From NCED01 sp035493955 (GTDB taxonomy: Bacteria; Pseudomonadota; Alphaproteobacteria; Caulobacterales; Caulobacteraceae), in contig DATJHI010000036.1 of the NCBI GenBank assembly GCA_035493955.1, positions 248,001 to 312,000 of the forward strand: DNA of 64,000 nucleotides. Reading direction: 5' to 3'. The notes under the pieces are model-generated. The model saw nothing but the letters and a program-made list of their open reading frames with translations. It searched no databases and was not told the origin of the DNA. Made by a program: the position numbers and the translations under genes. Below, piece by piece: positions 25,060 through 36,023 of the stretch (positions within the stretch are counted from its first letter, which is position 1; the number at the start of each line of letters is the position of its first letter).

Positions 25060-27066
25060 TCAGGCATCGAGCTTGGCCAGGGCCAAGGCGACGACGCTCT
25101 CGGCGGTGATGCCGAATTCCGCGTAGAGCTTCTCGTAGGGGGCGCTGGCGCCGAAGCCCTCCATGCCGACGAAGCCGCCGCCTTCGCCGATGAACCGTTC
25201 CCAGCCCATGCGGACAGCCGCCTCGACGGCGATCCGCACCGGCGCCACCCCGATGGTCTCGACCTGATAGTCGATGTCCTGCAGGTCGAAAATCTCCCAG
25301 CAAGGCGTGGAGACCACCCGCGTGCCGATGCCCCGCGCCTCCAGCGTCTCGCGGGCGGCCAGGGCCACCGACACTTCCGAACCGGTGGCGAACAGGGTGA
25401 CCTTGGCCGCGCCGGACCGGGCGGGGGCCAGTTCGTAGGCGCCGCGGGCGGACAGGCTCTCCGCCGAGGCCTCGGTGCGGGCGGCGGGGACCTTCTGGCG
25501 CGACAGGGCCATCACGGACGGGGTGAACGGGGCCTCCAGCGCCAGGCGCCAGCATTCGGCCGCCTCCACCGCGTCGGCGGGGCGGAACACCAAAAGGTTC
25601 GGGATGGCGCGCAAGGAGGCAAGGTGCTCCACCGGCTGGTGGGTCGGGCCGTCTTCGCCCAGGCCGATGGAATCGTGGGTCATCACATGGATCACCCTCA
25701 CCCCCATCAGGGCGGCCAGCCGGATGGCCGGGCGGGCGTAGTCGGAGAAGACCAGGAAGGTGCCGGAATAGGGGATCACCCCTCCATGCAGGGCCATGCC
25801 GTTCATGGCCGCGGCCATACCGAGCTCGCGCACCCCGTAGTGCACATAGCGCCCTGCGTAGTCCGGCCGGTCGAAGGGCGCCATGCCCTTGGTCTGGGTG
25901 TTGTTCGATCCGGTCAGGTCGGCCGAGCCGCCGATCATCTCGGGGATGGCGGGGATCAGGGCCTCGAGGGCGGCGCCCGAATGGACCCGGGTGGCGTTGG
26001 CTGGTCGGGTCTCCACCATCTTGGCGATGTGGGCGTCGAGATCCGCAAAGGCTTCCGCCGGCAGGGCGTTGTGGATCACCGCCCGCTCGAACTCGGCCCG
26101 GTGGTGCGATGTCTTAAGGCGCTTGGCCCAGCGGCGGCGCTGCTTGCTCCCCTTGGCGCCGGCGGCGCGCCAGGCGGCGGCGATGGGCTCGGGGATGACG
26201 AAGGGTTCGCTGTCCCAGCCCATGGCCTTGCGGGCGTCGGCGATCTCCGGGTCGAACAGGGTATAGCCGTGGCTGTGCGGGTCGCCGTCCTTGGGCCCCG
26301 CGCCAGCGCTGATCCTGGTCTTGCAGGCGATCAGGCTCGGTTGTTTCTGCTTCCTGGCCCAGGCCAGGGCCTTCTTGATCTGGCCGAAGTCGTGACCGTC
26401 GATCCGCTTGACCGCCCAGCCCGCGGCCTTGAACCGCGCCACCTGGTCGCCGGTCTCGGCGATGGTCGCCACGCCGTCGATGGTGGTGTTGTTGTCGTCG
26501 AACAGCACCGTCAGCCGGTCGAGCTTCAGCCGTCCGGCCAAGCTGATGGCCTCGTGGCTGACCCCTTCCATCAGGCAGCCGTCGCCGGCGATGACCCAGG
26601 TGCGGTGGTCGACCAGATCGTGGCCGAACCGGGCGGCCAGATGGCGCTCGGCCATGGCCATGCCGACCGCCGTCGCCAGGCCCTGGCCCAGAGGGCCGGT
26701 GGTGGTCTCGACGCCAGGGGTATGGCCGTATTCGGGATGACCCGGGGTCTTGGAGCCCCATTGGCGGAAGTTCTTCAGCTCCTCCATGGTCACCCCCTCA
26801 AACCCGGTCAGGTGGAGGAGGGCGTAGAGCAGCATCGACCCATGGCCGGCGGAGAGCACGAACCGGTCCCGGTCCGGCCATTCCGGGTCGGCCGCGTCGT
26901 ACTTCAGGGCCTGGGTGAACAGGACCGTGGCGACGTCGGCCATACCCATGGGCATGCCCTGGTGGCCGGAACGCGCGCGGTGCACCGCGTCCATGGACAG
27001 GGTCCGGATCGCATTGGCCATCATCAGCGGCGTGGCGGGCGCGGACGCGGGGTCGTGGGCGGGCAT
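25060..27066 (-). CDS. tkt: Transketolase
   Basis: 668 aa thiamine-diphosphate enzyme of the pentose phosphate pathway. Motifs: ARSGHQGMPMGMADV near residue 32, LSAGHGSMLLYALLHL near 70, GDGCLMEGVSHEA (ThDP-binding GDG), TRVHSGAALEALIP, and the Pyr-domain GLGEDGPTHQPVEHLASLRAIPN (split). ATG 27066 (MPAHDPASAPATPLMM) precedes the conserved ANAIRTLSMDAV; the frame is open beyond but lacks family sequence. It is divergent from the DUF4164-like gene with about 160 bp between. In many relatives gap and pgk are near; none is here. Confidence 0.96.
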   Translation of the reverse strand: MPAHDPASAPATPLMMANAIRTLSMDAVHRARSGHQGMPMGMADVATVLFTQALKYDAADPEWPDRDRFVLSAGHGSMLLYALLHLTGFEGVTMEELKNFRQWGSKTPGHPEYGHTPGVETTTGPLGQGLATAVGMAMAERHLAARFGHDLVDHRTWVIAGDGCLMEGVSHEAISLAGRLKLDRLTVLFDDNNTTIDGVATIAETGDQVARFKAAGWAVKRIDGHDFGQIKKALAWARKQKQPSLIACKTRISAGAGPKDGDPHSHGYTLFDPEIADARKAMGWDSEPFVIPEPIAAAWRAAGAKGSKQRRRWAKRLKTSHHRAEFERAVIHNALPAEAFADLDAHIAKMVETRPANATRVHSGAALEALIPAIPEMIGGSADLTGSNNTQTKGMAPFDRPDYAGRYVHYGVRELGMAAAMNGMALHGGVIPYSGTFLVFSDYARPAIRLAALMGVRVIHVMTHDSIGLGEDGPTHQPVEHLASLRAIPNLLVFRPADAVEAAECWRLALEAPFTPSVMALSRQKVPAARTEASAESLSARGAYELAPARSGAAKVTLFATGSEVSVALAARETLEARGIGTRVVSTPCWEIFDLQDIDYQVETIGVAPVRIAVEAAVRMGWERFIGEGGGFVGMEGFGASAPYEKLYAEFGITAESVVALALAKLDA

Positions 27067-27226
27067 GACGATCCTTGACGGTGGGGGCGCGGCCCGGTTT
27101 TGCGCGAGCCCGGCCGCTTCTGCAAGGCCTCGGGGAACCTCGTCCGCCCAACCACCCTTTGCTTCCCGTCTGGCGCGGCCCTGGTCTATACAGGGCGACG
27201 CGATCTGAGTCTGACCGGGAGCGGGC

Positions 27227-27493
27227 ATGAGCGACGCCGAAACTCCGCTGGATACGGCCCTGCGCCGACTGGACCGGGCCATGGCCACGCTGGAAGCGCG
27301 GCTGTCCAACCGCCTGGCGACGCTCGAGGCGCGGGGCGACGACCTGTTCGACCAGGACCGGGCCCAGCTGGCCGCGGAGCTGGACGCCGCCCGCGCGCGG
27401 GAGAAGGCGCTGGAATCCATGGCCGCGGAGGCGTCGGCCGCCCTCGGCCGCGCCGCCGCCGAGGTGCGCGCGGCCTTGTCGGCGGGAGCTTAA
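27227..27493 (+). CDS. Small coiled-coil protein (DUF4164-like)
   Basis: 88 aa, almost entirely charged and helical: LDTALRRLDRAMATLEARL then LATLEARGDDLFDQDRAQLA and an Ala-rich tail. It is probably a coiled coil. A DUF4164-type protein directly before zapA and divergent from tkt is a recurrent alphaproteobacterial arrangement, which supports the gene. The stop is 4 bp before the zapA ATG, so both are probably cotranscribed. A link to division is inference from position. Confidence 0.75.
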   Translation: MSDAETPLDTALRRLDRAMATLEARLSNRLATLEARGDDLFDQDRAQLAAELDAARAREKALESMAAEASAALGRAAAEVRAALSAGA

Positions 27494-27497
27494 GCCC

Positions 27498-27830
27498 ATG
27501 GGCACCGTCACCGTGGAAGTGAACTCCAGATCCTATGTGGTCGGCTGCGAGGACGGCCAGGAGGCCCATGTCGAGGCCCTGGCCCGCCTGTTCGACGAAC
27601 AGGTGCGCGAGGTCGGATCCCAGGTCGGCCAGGTCGGCGAGCTGCGCCTGTTCCTGATGGCGGCCCTCCTCGGCGCCGACGAGCTGGCCGACGCCCGCAC
27701 CCGGCTGGCGGAGGCCGAGGCCGACCTCGAACGCTTCCGGGCCGACGAGGCCGCCGCCAGCGCGCGCGCGGCCGCGGCCCTGGAAGCCGCCGCCTTGCGG
27801 ATCGAGGCCCTGGCCGAGCGCACGGGCTAA
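27498..27830 (+). CDS. zapA: Cell division protein ZapA
   Basis: 110 aa. N-terminal ZapA globular part (VTVEVNSRSYVVGCEDGQEAHVE split, then LARLFDEQVREV) followed by a long C-terminal coiled coil (about 45-108). ZapA crosslinks FtsZ filaments at the Z-ring. No 6S RNA candidate or ygfA follows, although that is the usual neighbour in many Proteobacteria; only 62 bp separate it from priA. Confidence 0.9.
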   Translation: MGTVTVEVNSRSYVVGCEDGQEAHVEALARLFDEQVREVGSQVGQVGELRLFLMAALLGADELADARTRLAEAEADLERFRADEAAASARAAAALEAAALRIEALAERTG

Positions 27831-27857
27831 AGCCCTCCTTTTCCCAATCGCGCGTCC

Positions 27858-27883
27858 GCCTTCTCCCCCGGCGGGGAGAAGGC
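27858..27883. repeat. Short intergenic palindrome (CCTTCTCCC family)
   Basis: An 11-bp perfect stem, GCCTTCTCCCC (27858-27868) and GGGGAGAAGGC (27873-27883), around CGGC. It ends nine bases before the priA start. Same family as 16821-16843. Confidence 0.65.
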
Positions 27884-27892
27884 TACCTATGA

Positions 27893-30061
27893 ATGTCCAT
27901 GGCCCTGGTCGCGCGCGTCATCCTGCCTTTGCCTCTGCCCGAGGCCTTCGACTACCTGGTCCCCGAAGGCATGGCCTTGGCGGTGGGCGACCATGTGGTC
28001 GCGCCGCTCGGTCCCCGGCGGGTGCGCGGGGTGGTGGCTGAACTGGGCGAACGTCCCGGGATCAATCGTCCGCTCAAGGCCCTGATCGGCCAGGTCGACG
28101 ATCCGCCCGTGCCGGCCGGCGTCCTGGCCTTCGTGGAGTGGGCGGCGCGCTACGCCTGCGAACCGCCGGGCGAGGCCCTGGCCATGGCGTTGCGCGGGCT
28201 CAGGGCCGCCCCGCCCAAACCCGAGCGACTGGTCGCCCCGACCGGTTCGGCGCCGACGCGCGCCACCCCGGCCCGCCACCTGGCGATGGAGGCCGCCGCC
28301 TTGGGGCCGATGCGGGCCGTCGACCTGGCCCGGGCGGCGGGGGTTTCGGCCGGCGTGGTCAAGGGACTGGTCGACGACGGCGCCCTCTGCTGGATCGAGC
28401 AGGCGCGCGAGGCCGGTTTCGGCGAGCCCGACCCGGCCCTACCCGGCCCTAAGCTCAATCCCAGCCAGAAGGCCGCGGCCGCCGTCCTGGTCGACATGGT
28501 CCGGGGGGGCGGATTCCAGGCCGCCCTGCTCGACGGGATCACCGGTTCGGGCAAGACCGAGGTCTATCTGGAGGCCGCGGCGGCCGCCCTCGCCGCCGAC
28601 CCCGCCGCCCAGGTGCTGATCCTGCTGCCCGAGATCGCCCTGACCCAGGCGGTGATCGCCCGGGTCGAGGCCCGCTTCGGGGCCGCGCCGGCGGAATGGC
28701 ATTCGGGGGTCTCGCCTCCCCGGCGCCGGCGGGTCTGGGAGGCGGTGGCCACGGGGGATTGCCGGGTGGTGGTGGGCGCCCGTTCGGCCCTGTTCCTGCC
28801 CTTCGCCAGGCTTCGCCTGATAGTCGTCGACGAAGAGCACGACGGCTCGTTCAAGCAGGAGGAGGGCTTCATCTACCACGCCCGCGACCTGGCGGTGGCC
28901 CGGGCCAAGATCGAAGGGGCGTCGGTGGTGCTGTCGTCGGCGACGCCTTCGCTGGAGAGCATCTGGAACGCCCAGACCGGCCGCTACCGCTGGCTGAAGC
29001 TGAACGCCCGGCACGGGGCGGCGCGTCTGCCGGACATCGCCCTGGTCGACATGCGCGAACAGCCTCCCGAGGCCGGGCGCTGGCTGTCGCCGGTCCTGGC
29101 CAGGGCCATGGTGGAGACCTTTGCGGCGGGCGAGCAGAGCCTGCTGTTCCTGAACCGCCGGGGTTACGCCCCCCTTGTGCTGTGCCGGGCCTGCGGCGAG
29201 CGGATGACCTCGCCGGAGAGCCAGTCCTGGTTGGTCGAGCACCGTTATTCCGGCCGGCTGGTCTGCCATCTGACCGGCTGGTCCATGCCCAAGCCCAAGG
29301 CCTGTCCCCACTGCGGGGCCCACGACAGCCTGGTCTCGATCGGGCCGGGGGTCGAGCGGCTGGAGGAGGAGGCGCGCATCCTGCTCCCCGAGGCGCGGAT
29401 CGCCGTGTTCTCTTCCGACACGGTTCCGGACGCCGAGGCCGCGCGCGCCCTGATCCGCCGCATGGCCGAGGGCGAGATCGACGTGCTGGTGGCTACCCAG
29501 GCGGCGGCCAAGGGCCACAACTTCCCGCACCTGACCCTGGTCGGGGTGGTGGATGCGGACCTTGGTCTGCGCGGCGGCGACCTCAGGGCGGCCGAGCGCA
29601 CCTATCAGCTCCTGGCCCAGGCCACGGGGCGGGCGGGCCGGGCGGAGCGCCAGGGGCGGGCCTTGATCCAGACCTATGCGCCGGAGCACGCGGTGATGCA
29701 GGCGCTGAAGGCCCAGGACCGCGACGCCTTCCTCGCGGCGGAAGGCCTGCAACGCGAGGGCGCGGGCCTGCCGCCTTATGGCCGCCTCGCCGCCCTGATC
29801 GCGTCCTCGGCCGACGCGGAGGCGCTGGAGAACTTCTGCCGGGCCTTGGCCGCCGCCGTCCCCAACGCCGAGGGGCTGGAGGTCTATGGCCCCGCCGACG
29901 CCCCGCTCGCCCTGGTGCGCGGACGGCGCCGCAAGCGCTTCCTGGTCCGGGCCGACCGCACGGTGGACCTGCAGGCCTTCCTTGGCAGCTGGCGGGCGCG
30001 GGTGAAGGTTCCGGGCGCCGTGCGCCTGACCATCGACGTGGATCCGTACAGTTTCCTCTAG
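27893..30061 (+). CDS. priA: Primosomal protein N' (replication restart helicase)
   Basis: 722 aa. N-terminal DNA-binding domain; helicase motifs GITGSGKTEVY (Walker A, about 218-228) and DEEHDGSFKQE (about 308-318); zinc-binding region with LCRACGERM, LVCHLTGW and CPHCGAHDS (about 427-480); C-terminal helicase lobe with VATQAAAKGHNFPHLTLVGVVDAD (split). PriA reloads the replisome at stalled forks. The second Zn pair reads Cys-His rather than the common Cys-x-x-Cys, and one ligand may therefore differ. ATG 27893, or ATG 27899 two codons on. It heads the run priA-fsa-DUF484-xerC. Confidence 0.94.
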   Translation: MSMALVARVILPLPLPEAFDYLVPEGMALAVGDHVVAPLGPRRVRGVVAELGERPGINRPLKALIGQVDDPPVPAGVLAFVEWAARYACEPPGEALAMALRGLRAAPPKPERLVAPTGSAPTRATPARHLAMEAAALGPMRAVDLARAAGVSAGVVKGLVDDGALCWIEQAREAGFGEPDPALPGPKLNPSQKAAAAVLVDMVRGGGFQAALLDGITGSGKTEVYLEAAAAALAADPAAQVLILLPEIALTQAVIARVEARFGAAPAEWHSGVSPPRRRRVWEAVATGDCRVVVGARSALFLPFARLRLIVVDEEHDGSFKQEEGFIYHARDLAVARAKIEGASVVLSSATPSLESIWNAQTGRYRWLKLNARHGAARLPDIALVDMREQPPEAGRWLSPVLARAMVETFAAGEQSLLFLNRRGYAPLVLCRACGERMTSPESQSWLVEHRYSGRLVCHLTGWSMPKPKACPHCGAHDSLVSIGPGVERLEEEARILLPEARIAVFSSDTVPDAEAARALIRRMAEGEIDVLVATQAAAKGHNFPHLTLVGVVDADLGLRGGDLRAAERTYQLLAQATGRAGRAERQGRALIQTYAPEHAVMQALKAQDRDAFLAAEGLQREGAGLPPYGRLAALIASSADAEALENFCRALAAAVPNAEGLEVYGPADAPLALVRGRRRKRFLVRADRTVDLQAFLGSWRARVKVPGAVRLTIDVDPYSFL

Positions 30062-30127
30062 CGGTCGAGGCGGGAAGGTGGCGAGGCGGCGCGGGCCCCG
30101 CTACAACCTGCCAAACGGGAGCGGTCC

Positions 30128-30781
30128 ATGCAGCTTTTCCTCGACACCGCCGACATCGGCCTCTTGCGCGAGCTTTCCGCCACCGGCCTGGTCGACGGGG
30201 TCACCACCAACCCCTCGATCATCGCCAAGGCGGGGAAGAACTTCCTCACCACCATCGCCGAGATCTGCGAGGTCATTTCCGGCCCGGTCTCGGCCGAGGT
30301 GGCCGCCACCGACGCCGCCGCCATGCTGGCCGAGGGCGAGAAGCTGGCCCGGATCGCCTCCAATGTGGTGGTCAAGGTGCCGCTCACCTGGGAAGGGTTG
30401 AAGACCACCCAGGCGCTCTCGGAACAGGGCATCCAGACCAACGTCACCCTGTGCTTCTCGGCGGTGCAGGCGATGATGGCGGCCAAGGCGGGCGCCACCT
30501 ATGTCTCGCCCTTCATCGGCCGGCTGGACGACCATGGGGCCGACGGCATGGACCTGATCCATGAGATCAGGGCGATCTACGACACCTATGATTTCGACAC
30601 CGAGATCCTGGCGGCCTCGATCCGAAGTCCGGCCCATGTGAAGGCTGCAGCCCTCGCCGGGGCCGACTGTGCGACCATTCCGCCGACGGTCTTTCTTGAC
30701 CTGGTAAAGCACCCCTTAACCGAAAAGGGTCTTGAAACTTTCATCAGCGATTGGGCGAAGACCGGCCAGTCCATCCTGTAA
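30128..30781 (+). CDS. fsa: Fructose-6-phosphate aldolase / small transaldolase
   Basis: 217 aa. The short transaldolase family (TalC/FSA): MQLFLDTADIGLLREL start, DGVTTNPSIIAK (about 25-36), Schiff-base lysine in NVVVKVPLTWEG (Lys86 region), TNVTLCFS and TYVSPFIGRLDD. Family members cleave fructose 6-phosphate or act as transaldolase in the pentose phosphate pathway; sequence alone does not settle which. With tkt in the same window, a transaldolase role is plausible. Confidence 0.9.
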   Translation: MQLFLDTADIGLLRELSATGLVDGVTTNPSIIAKAGKNFLTTIAEICEVISGPVSAEVAATDAAAMLAEGEKLARIASNVVVKVPLTWEGLKTTQALSEQGIQTNVTLCFSAVQAMMAAKAGATYVSPFIGRLDDHGADGMDLIHEIRAIYDTYDFDTEILAASIRSPAHVKAAALAGADCATIPPTVFLDLVKHPLTEKGLETFISDWAKTGQSIL

Positions 30782-30792
30782 GGGCGGGGACG

Positions 30793-31464
30793 ATGAACGG
30801 GGCGAGCGAAAACGAAACCACCGACTGGTCGGCGATCCGGGCTCAGATCCTGGCCGATCCGGCCCGGCTGCGCGAGGACGAGACCCTGCTGCAGGCCTTG
30901 GGCCTGAAGCTCGAGCACGCCAATGTGCTGGAATTCGGTCCCGCCGCCCTGGCTCGGCTCGAGGCGGCCCGCACCCGCGAGATGACGGCCCGCCAGGAGA
31001 TCGAGTCGGTCGCCCGCGCCAACTTCGCCGCCCAGGCCCAGACCCACGCCATGGCCGTGGACCTTTTGGAATCCCGCAACAATTCCGACCTGGCCCGCCG
31101 GGTCGACGAGGGCGCCCGCGCCCGTTTCGGCGTGGTCGCCGGCTCGATCTGCGTCGAAGGCCCGGGCCCCGCCCCGTTCGGCTGGCGCTCCCTGCCGTCG
31201 GGGCTTCTGGATCTGCTGATCGGTCCGGACGCCCTGGCTCGGATGGGCCCGTGCGGCGGGGCGGCCGAATTGTTCGGGGAGGCGGCGGCTGCGGTGAAGA
31301 CCGCCGCCCTGGTCCGGATGAGCCTTTGGTCGCCGGCGCGGACCGGCGTGCTGGCCTTCGGATCGGCCGACCCGGACGGCTTCACCCCCGACATGGGCGC
31401 CGAGCTGGTGGCCTTCCTCGCCCGCGTGGTCGAACGCACCGCCGAGCGATGGCCGGCGATCTAG
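30793..31464 (+). CDS. DUF484 family protein
   Basis: 223 aa, GAF-like DUF484 family of unknown function, normally found just before xerC. Seen here: an N-terminal helical part (AIRAQILADPARLREDETLL, then a stretch with LEAARTREMTARQEIE) and a C-terminal GAF-like core (LVRMSLWSPARTGVLAFGSADPDGFTPDMGAEL split over about 175-205). ATG 30793 follows GGCGGGGACG, 11 bp after fsa. It overlaps xerC by 16 bp. Confidence 0.85.
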   Translation: MNGASENETTDWSAIRAQILADPARLREDETLLQALGLKLEHANVLEFGPAALARLEAARTREMTARQEIESVARANFAAQAQTHAMAVDLLESRNNSDLARRVDEGARARFGVVAGSICVEGPGPAPFGWRSLPSGLLDLLIGPDALARMGPCGGAAELFGEAAAAVKTAALVRMSLWSPARTGVLAFGSADPDGFTPDMGAELVAFLARVVERTAERWPAI

Positions 31465-32402
31465 CCGCCGCCGCGCCGGCCCCCGCCGCCCCGGCCGAGG
31501 AGGCGCTGGTCGCCTGGCTGCACCACCTGACCCACGAGCGCCGGGCGTCCCTGCGCACTGTCGAATCCTACGGCGCCAATCTGCGCGCCTTCCTGGCGTT
31601 CCTGGGCGCCCATCTGGGGGGCGCGCCCAGCCTCGCCAGCCTGGGCGAGGTCGGCGCGGCCGACCTGCGCGCCTATCTCGCCTCGCGCCGGAGCGGGCGG
31701 CGGCCCCTGTCGCCCCGTTCTCTGAGCCAGAGCCTGTCCTCGATCCGCTCCTTCTATCGCTGGCTCGACCGCCGCTGCGGGGTGGCCAATCCCGCCATCG
31801 CCCTTGTGCGCGGACCCCGGGTCAAGCCGTCCTTGCCGCGGCCGGTTTCGGTGGACCACGCCTTCGGCCTGATCGAGGAGGCCGAAAGCGATCCGGACCG
31901 CGAGGGCTGGGAAGCCGCCCGGGATGCGGCGGTCCTGACCCTGCTCTACGGTTGCGGCCTGCGGATTTCCGAGGGCCTGTCGCTGAAGCGGGGCGACGCG
32001 CCCTTGGGCGACTCGCTGCGCATCCTCGGCAAGGGCCGCAAGGTCCGGATCGCGCCGGTGCTGCCGGCTACGCAGCGGGCGGTGGCGGCCTATCTGGCCG
32101 TGGCCCCGTTCGGCCCCGATCCCGCAGCGCCGCTGTTCCGGGCCAAGCGGGGCGGCCCTTTGACCCCGCGGCATGTCCAGGCGCTGATGCAGAAGCTGCG
32201 GGGCCGGCTGGGCCTGCCCGACAGCGCCACGCCCCACGCCCTGCGCCACGCCTTCGCCACCCACCTGCTGGGAGAGGGGGCGGACCTGCGCACCATCCAG
32301 GAGCTGCTGGGCCACGCCTCGCTATCGACCACCCAGAAATACACCGCCGTCGACGCGGCCGGGCTGATGGCCATCTATGGCAAGGCCCACCCCCATGCTT
32401 GA
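31449..32402 (+). CDS. xerC: Tyrosine recombinase XerC
   Basis: 317 aa site-specific recombinase that resolves chromosome dimers at dif with XerD. The catalytic set is complete: Arg172 (GLRISEG), Lys195 (LGKGRK), His263-x-x-Arg266 (HALRHAFATH), His289 (LLGHAS) and Tyr298 (TQKYT). The N-terminal SAM-like core-binding domain lies at about 18-110. ATG 31449 lies inside the DUF484 gene (16-bp overlap), a conserved layout that favours XerC over a phage integrase. Confidence 0.93.
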   Translation: MAGDLAAAAPAPAAPAEEALVAWLHHLTHERRASLRTVESYGANLRAFLAFLGAHLGGAPSLASLGEVGAADLRAYLASRRSGRRPLSPRSLSQSLSSIRSFYRWLDRRCGVANPAIALVRGPRVKPSLPRPVSVDHAFGLIEEAESDPDREGWEAARDAAVLTLLYGCGLRISEGLSLKRGDAPLGDSLRILGKGRKVRIAPVLPATQRAVAAYLAVAPFGPDPAAPLFRAKRGGPLTPRHVQALMQKLRGRLGLPDSATPHALRHAFATHLLGEGADLRTIQELLGHASLSTTQKYTAVDAAGLMAIYGKAHPHA

Positions 32403-32483
32403 GGCCTATGCGCTCGGCCCGACGTCCTTGGGACATGGCCCCGTCGGCGGTATGGATTGGCACCTTAACCGGCGGGACTTCCC

Positions 32484-33050
32484 ATGGCACACGACGCGGC
32501 GCTCGAGGCGCACGAACAGCACGAGCGGGCCGAGGAAGCCGTCCACGCCCACGACCCCTTCGTGTCCCGGGTCTCCATCACCATCGCCGTGCTGGCCCTG
32601 TTCGCGGCCACGACCAGCAGCCTGGAGAACCTGGAGGCGGGCGCGGCCATCACCAGCTCCAGCGAGGCGGTCCTGGCCCAGGACAAGGCGACCGACGCCT
32701 GGGGCGAATATCAGGCCGACAGCCTGAAGCGTCACATCTATGGCATCGCCGCCGACCAGGGCGGTTCCAACGCCGGGCGTTACCGGGACACTTCCGCAAA
32801 GGAACAGGCCAGCCAGAAGCAGATCCAGGCCGAGGCCAAGGCGGACGAGGGCGAGCGGGACAAGCTCTTGAAGGTCAGCCGGACCCACGAGGGTCGCCAC
32901 CACTGGCTGACGGGAGCGGCGACCCTGCTCGAGATCGCCATCGCCATCTGCACCGTCGCCATCATCACCCGGCGGCGGCTGTTCTGGATCAGCTCCATCG
33001 GCCTTGGCCTGATGGGTTTGGTGCTGTTCGCCGGCGCCTATCTGGCCTGA
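32484..33050 (+). CDS. DUF4337 family membrane protein
   Basis: 188 aa. Topology seen: His/Glu-rich N-terminus (AHDAALEAHEQHERAEEAVH), one transmembrane helix (about 29-47), a long polar helical middle (about 50-135, rich in Lys, Gln, Glu), then two C-terminal transmembrane helices (about 143-185). This matches DUF4337 proteins, function unknown. ATG 32484 has GGCGGGACTTCCC upstream, no strong ribosome binding site. Confidence 0.78.
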   Translation: MAHDAALEAHEQHERAEEAVHAHDPFVSRVSITIAVLALFAATTSSLENLEAGAAITSSSEAVLAQDKATDAWGEYQADSLKRHIYGIAADQGGSNAGRYRDTSAKEQASQKQIQAEAKADEGERDKLLKVSRTHEGRHHWLTGAATLLEIAIAICTVAIITRRRLFWISSIGLGLMGLVLFAGAYLA

Positions 33051-33060
33051 CGGCGCGAGG

Positions 33061-33525
33061 TCATCCCCGCGAGGCGGGGCGGACCTGCAGGCGGCCCCCG
33101 TCCAGCACCCGGGCGACCTCTATCCTGTCTCCCTCGACGAGGGCTGCATCGCCCTCGACCTCGGCCGCCCATTCCTTGCCGTCGACGAAGACCCGGCCCT
33201 GGCCGCGGTCGAAGGCCGCGACCGCCGCGCCGTGACGCCCGACCAGGCGGTGATGCGGGTCGTTGATGTCGGGGCCGACCTGTTCGGGCCGTCTGAGCCA
33301 GCGGCGGCCGGCATAGGTCGTGGCTATGGTCAGGCCGGCGAACAGCACGAAGTCCCATCCCGCAGATCCGACGCCGGCCAGGGTCAGGATGGCGACGACG
33401 CCGGCGGAACCGGCGGGCCAAAGCAGGTAGCCTGTCCCCGTGGCCACCTCGACGGCGAGCAGGACCGCGGCGACCCCGACCCACCACCAGACCGCATGCG
33501 CCAGATAGAGGCCGACCAGGTCCAT
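33061..33525 (-). CDS. NfeD family protein
   Basis: 154 aa. Three or four N-terminal transmembrane helices (about 8-80) and a C-terminal OB-like beta-barrel (about 90-150, LVGRHGAAVAAFDRGQGRVFV and AALVEGDRIEVARVLDG). NfeD short forms partner with SPFH/stomatin proteins, and the SPFH gene lies immediately upstream with 4 bp between them. The pair is thought to organise membrane microdomains. Confidence 0.85.
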   Translation of the reverse strand: MDLVGLYLAHAVWWWVGVAAVLLAVEVATGTGYLLWPAGSAGVVAILTLAGVGSAGWDFVLFAGLTIATTYAGRRWLRRPEQVGPDINDPHHRLVGRHGAAVAAFDRGQGRVFVDGKEWAAEVEGDAALVEGDRIEVARVLDGGRLQVRPASRG

Positions 33526-33529
33526 CGGC

Positions 33530-34486
33530 TCAGGCCGTCGGCGGAACGGCGGAACGGGACGGCGGCGCCGAAGGCGGAGCGTCCTTCTGCACCGACTTCA
33601 ACAGTTCGCCGACCCCCGCCAACGAGCCGACCAGGGCGCCCATCTCGGCCGGCACGATCACCGTCTTCTGTTGCGGCGAGGCGGCCAGCTTGGCGAAGGC
33701 GTCGACGTATTTCTGGGCGATGAAGTAGTTGATGGCGTTGACGCTGCCGCTCTCGATCGCCTCGGACACCACCTTGGTGGCCTGGGCTTCGGCCCCGGCG
33801 GCGCGTTCGCGGGCCTCGGCGTCGCGGAAGGCGGCTTCGCGGCGACCTTCCGCTTCCAGGATCGCCGCCTGTTTCGAGCCCTCGGCCCGGGCGATCTGGG
33901 CCTGCTTCTCCCCGTCGGCCTCGGTGATCACCGCCCGGCGCTCGCGCTCGGCCTTCATCTGGCGGGCCATGGCGTTGGTGATGTCCGGCGGCGGCTGCAG
34001 GTCCTTGATCTCGATCCGCGCCACCTTCACCCCCCAGGGGCCGGTGGCGGCGTCGATGACGCTCAGCAGCCGCGAATTGATCTGGTCCCGTTCGGCCAAC
34101 ACCTGGTCCAGCTCCATCGAGCCGACCACGGTGCGCAGGTTGGTCATGGTCAGCTGGGTGATCGAGGCCGGCAGGTTGGTGATCCGGTAGGCCGCGGCCG
34201 CCGCGTCCATCACCTGGATGAAGACGATGGCGTCGACCTTCACCCCGACGTTGTCCTTGGTGATCACCTCCTGCGAGGGGACGTCCAGCATCTGCTCCAT
34301 CATGTTGATCTTGCGACCGACGCCCTCGACGAAAGGAGTCAGGATGGTGATGCCCGGACGGATGGTGCGGGTGTAGCGGCCGAACCGCTCGACGGTGAAC
34401 TCGTAGCCCTGCGGCACGACCCGGATCGACCGCAATACGACGAAGCCGGCCAGCACCAGGAGCGCGATGATCACGATGGACGGCAT
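33530..34486 (-). CDS. SPFH domain / stomatin-like protein (QmcA type)
   Basis: 318 aa. N-terminal transmembrane helix (about 3-20), SPFH domain beginning RVVPQGYEFTVERFGRYTRT, the LDQVLAERDQIN helix, then the coiled-coil Ala/Glu/Arg-rich region (about 180-245) and a Pro-rich tail. QmcA-like stomatins are inner-membrane scaffolds that can modulate FtsH proteolysis. Coupled to nfeD downstream. Confidence 0.88.
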   Translation of the reverse strand: MPSIVIIALLVLAGFVVLRSIRVVPQGYEFTVERFGRYTRTIRPGITILTPFVEGVGRKINMMEQMLDVPSQEVITKDNVGVKVDAIVFIQVMDAAAAAYRITNLPASITQLTMTNLRTVVGSMELDQVLAERDQINSRLLSVIDAATGPWGVKVARIEIKDLQPPPDITNAMARQMKAERERRAVITEADGEKQAQIARAEGSKQAAILEAEGRREAAFRDAEARERAAGAEAQATKVVSEAIESGSVNAINYFIAQKYVDAFAKLAASPQQKTVIVPAEMGALVGSLAGVGELLKSVQKDAPPSAPPSRSAVPPTA

Positions 34487-34568
34487 GGATCGTTTCCCCC
34501 TCCGCGGAAGGGGAGACTAGACCGCGAACGGTGACGAGTTAAAGCCGCCTTTTGGATTGGCCCGCGGA

Positions 34569-35966
<1,398 letters not shown>

Positions 35967-36023
35967 GGTCCGTTCTCTGCTCCGGGGGGCCAAGAGCGCC
36001 CCCTCAGTCCGCTTCCGCGGACA

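Noticed and set aside
27831..27892. 6S RNA downstream of zapA
   Set aside because: The position is where ssrS is often found, but only 62 bp are available and they hold a short palindrome, far too small for 6S RNA.
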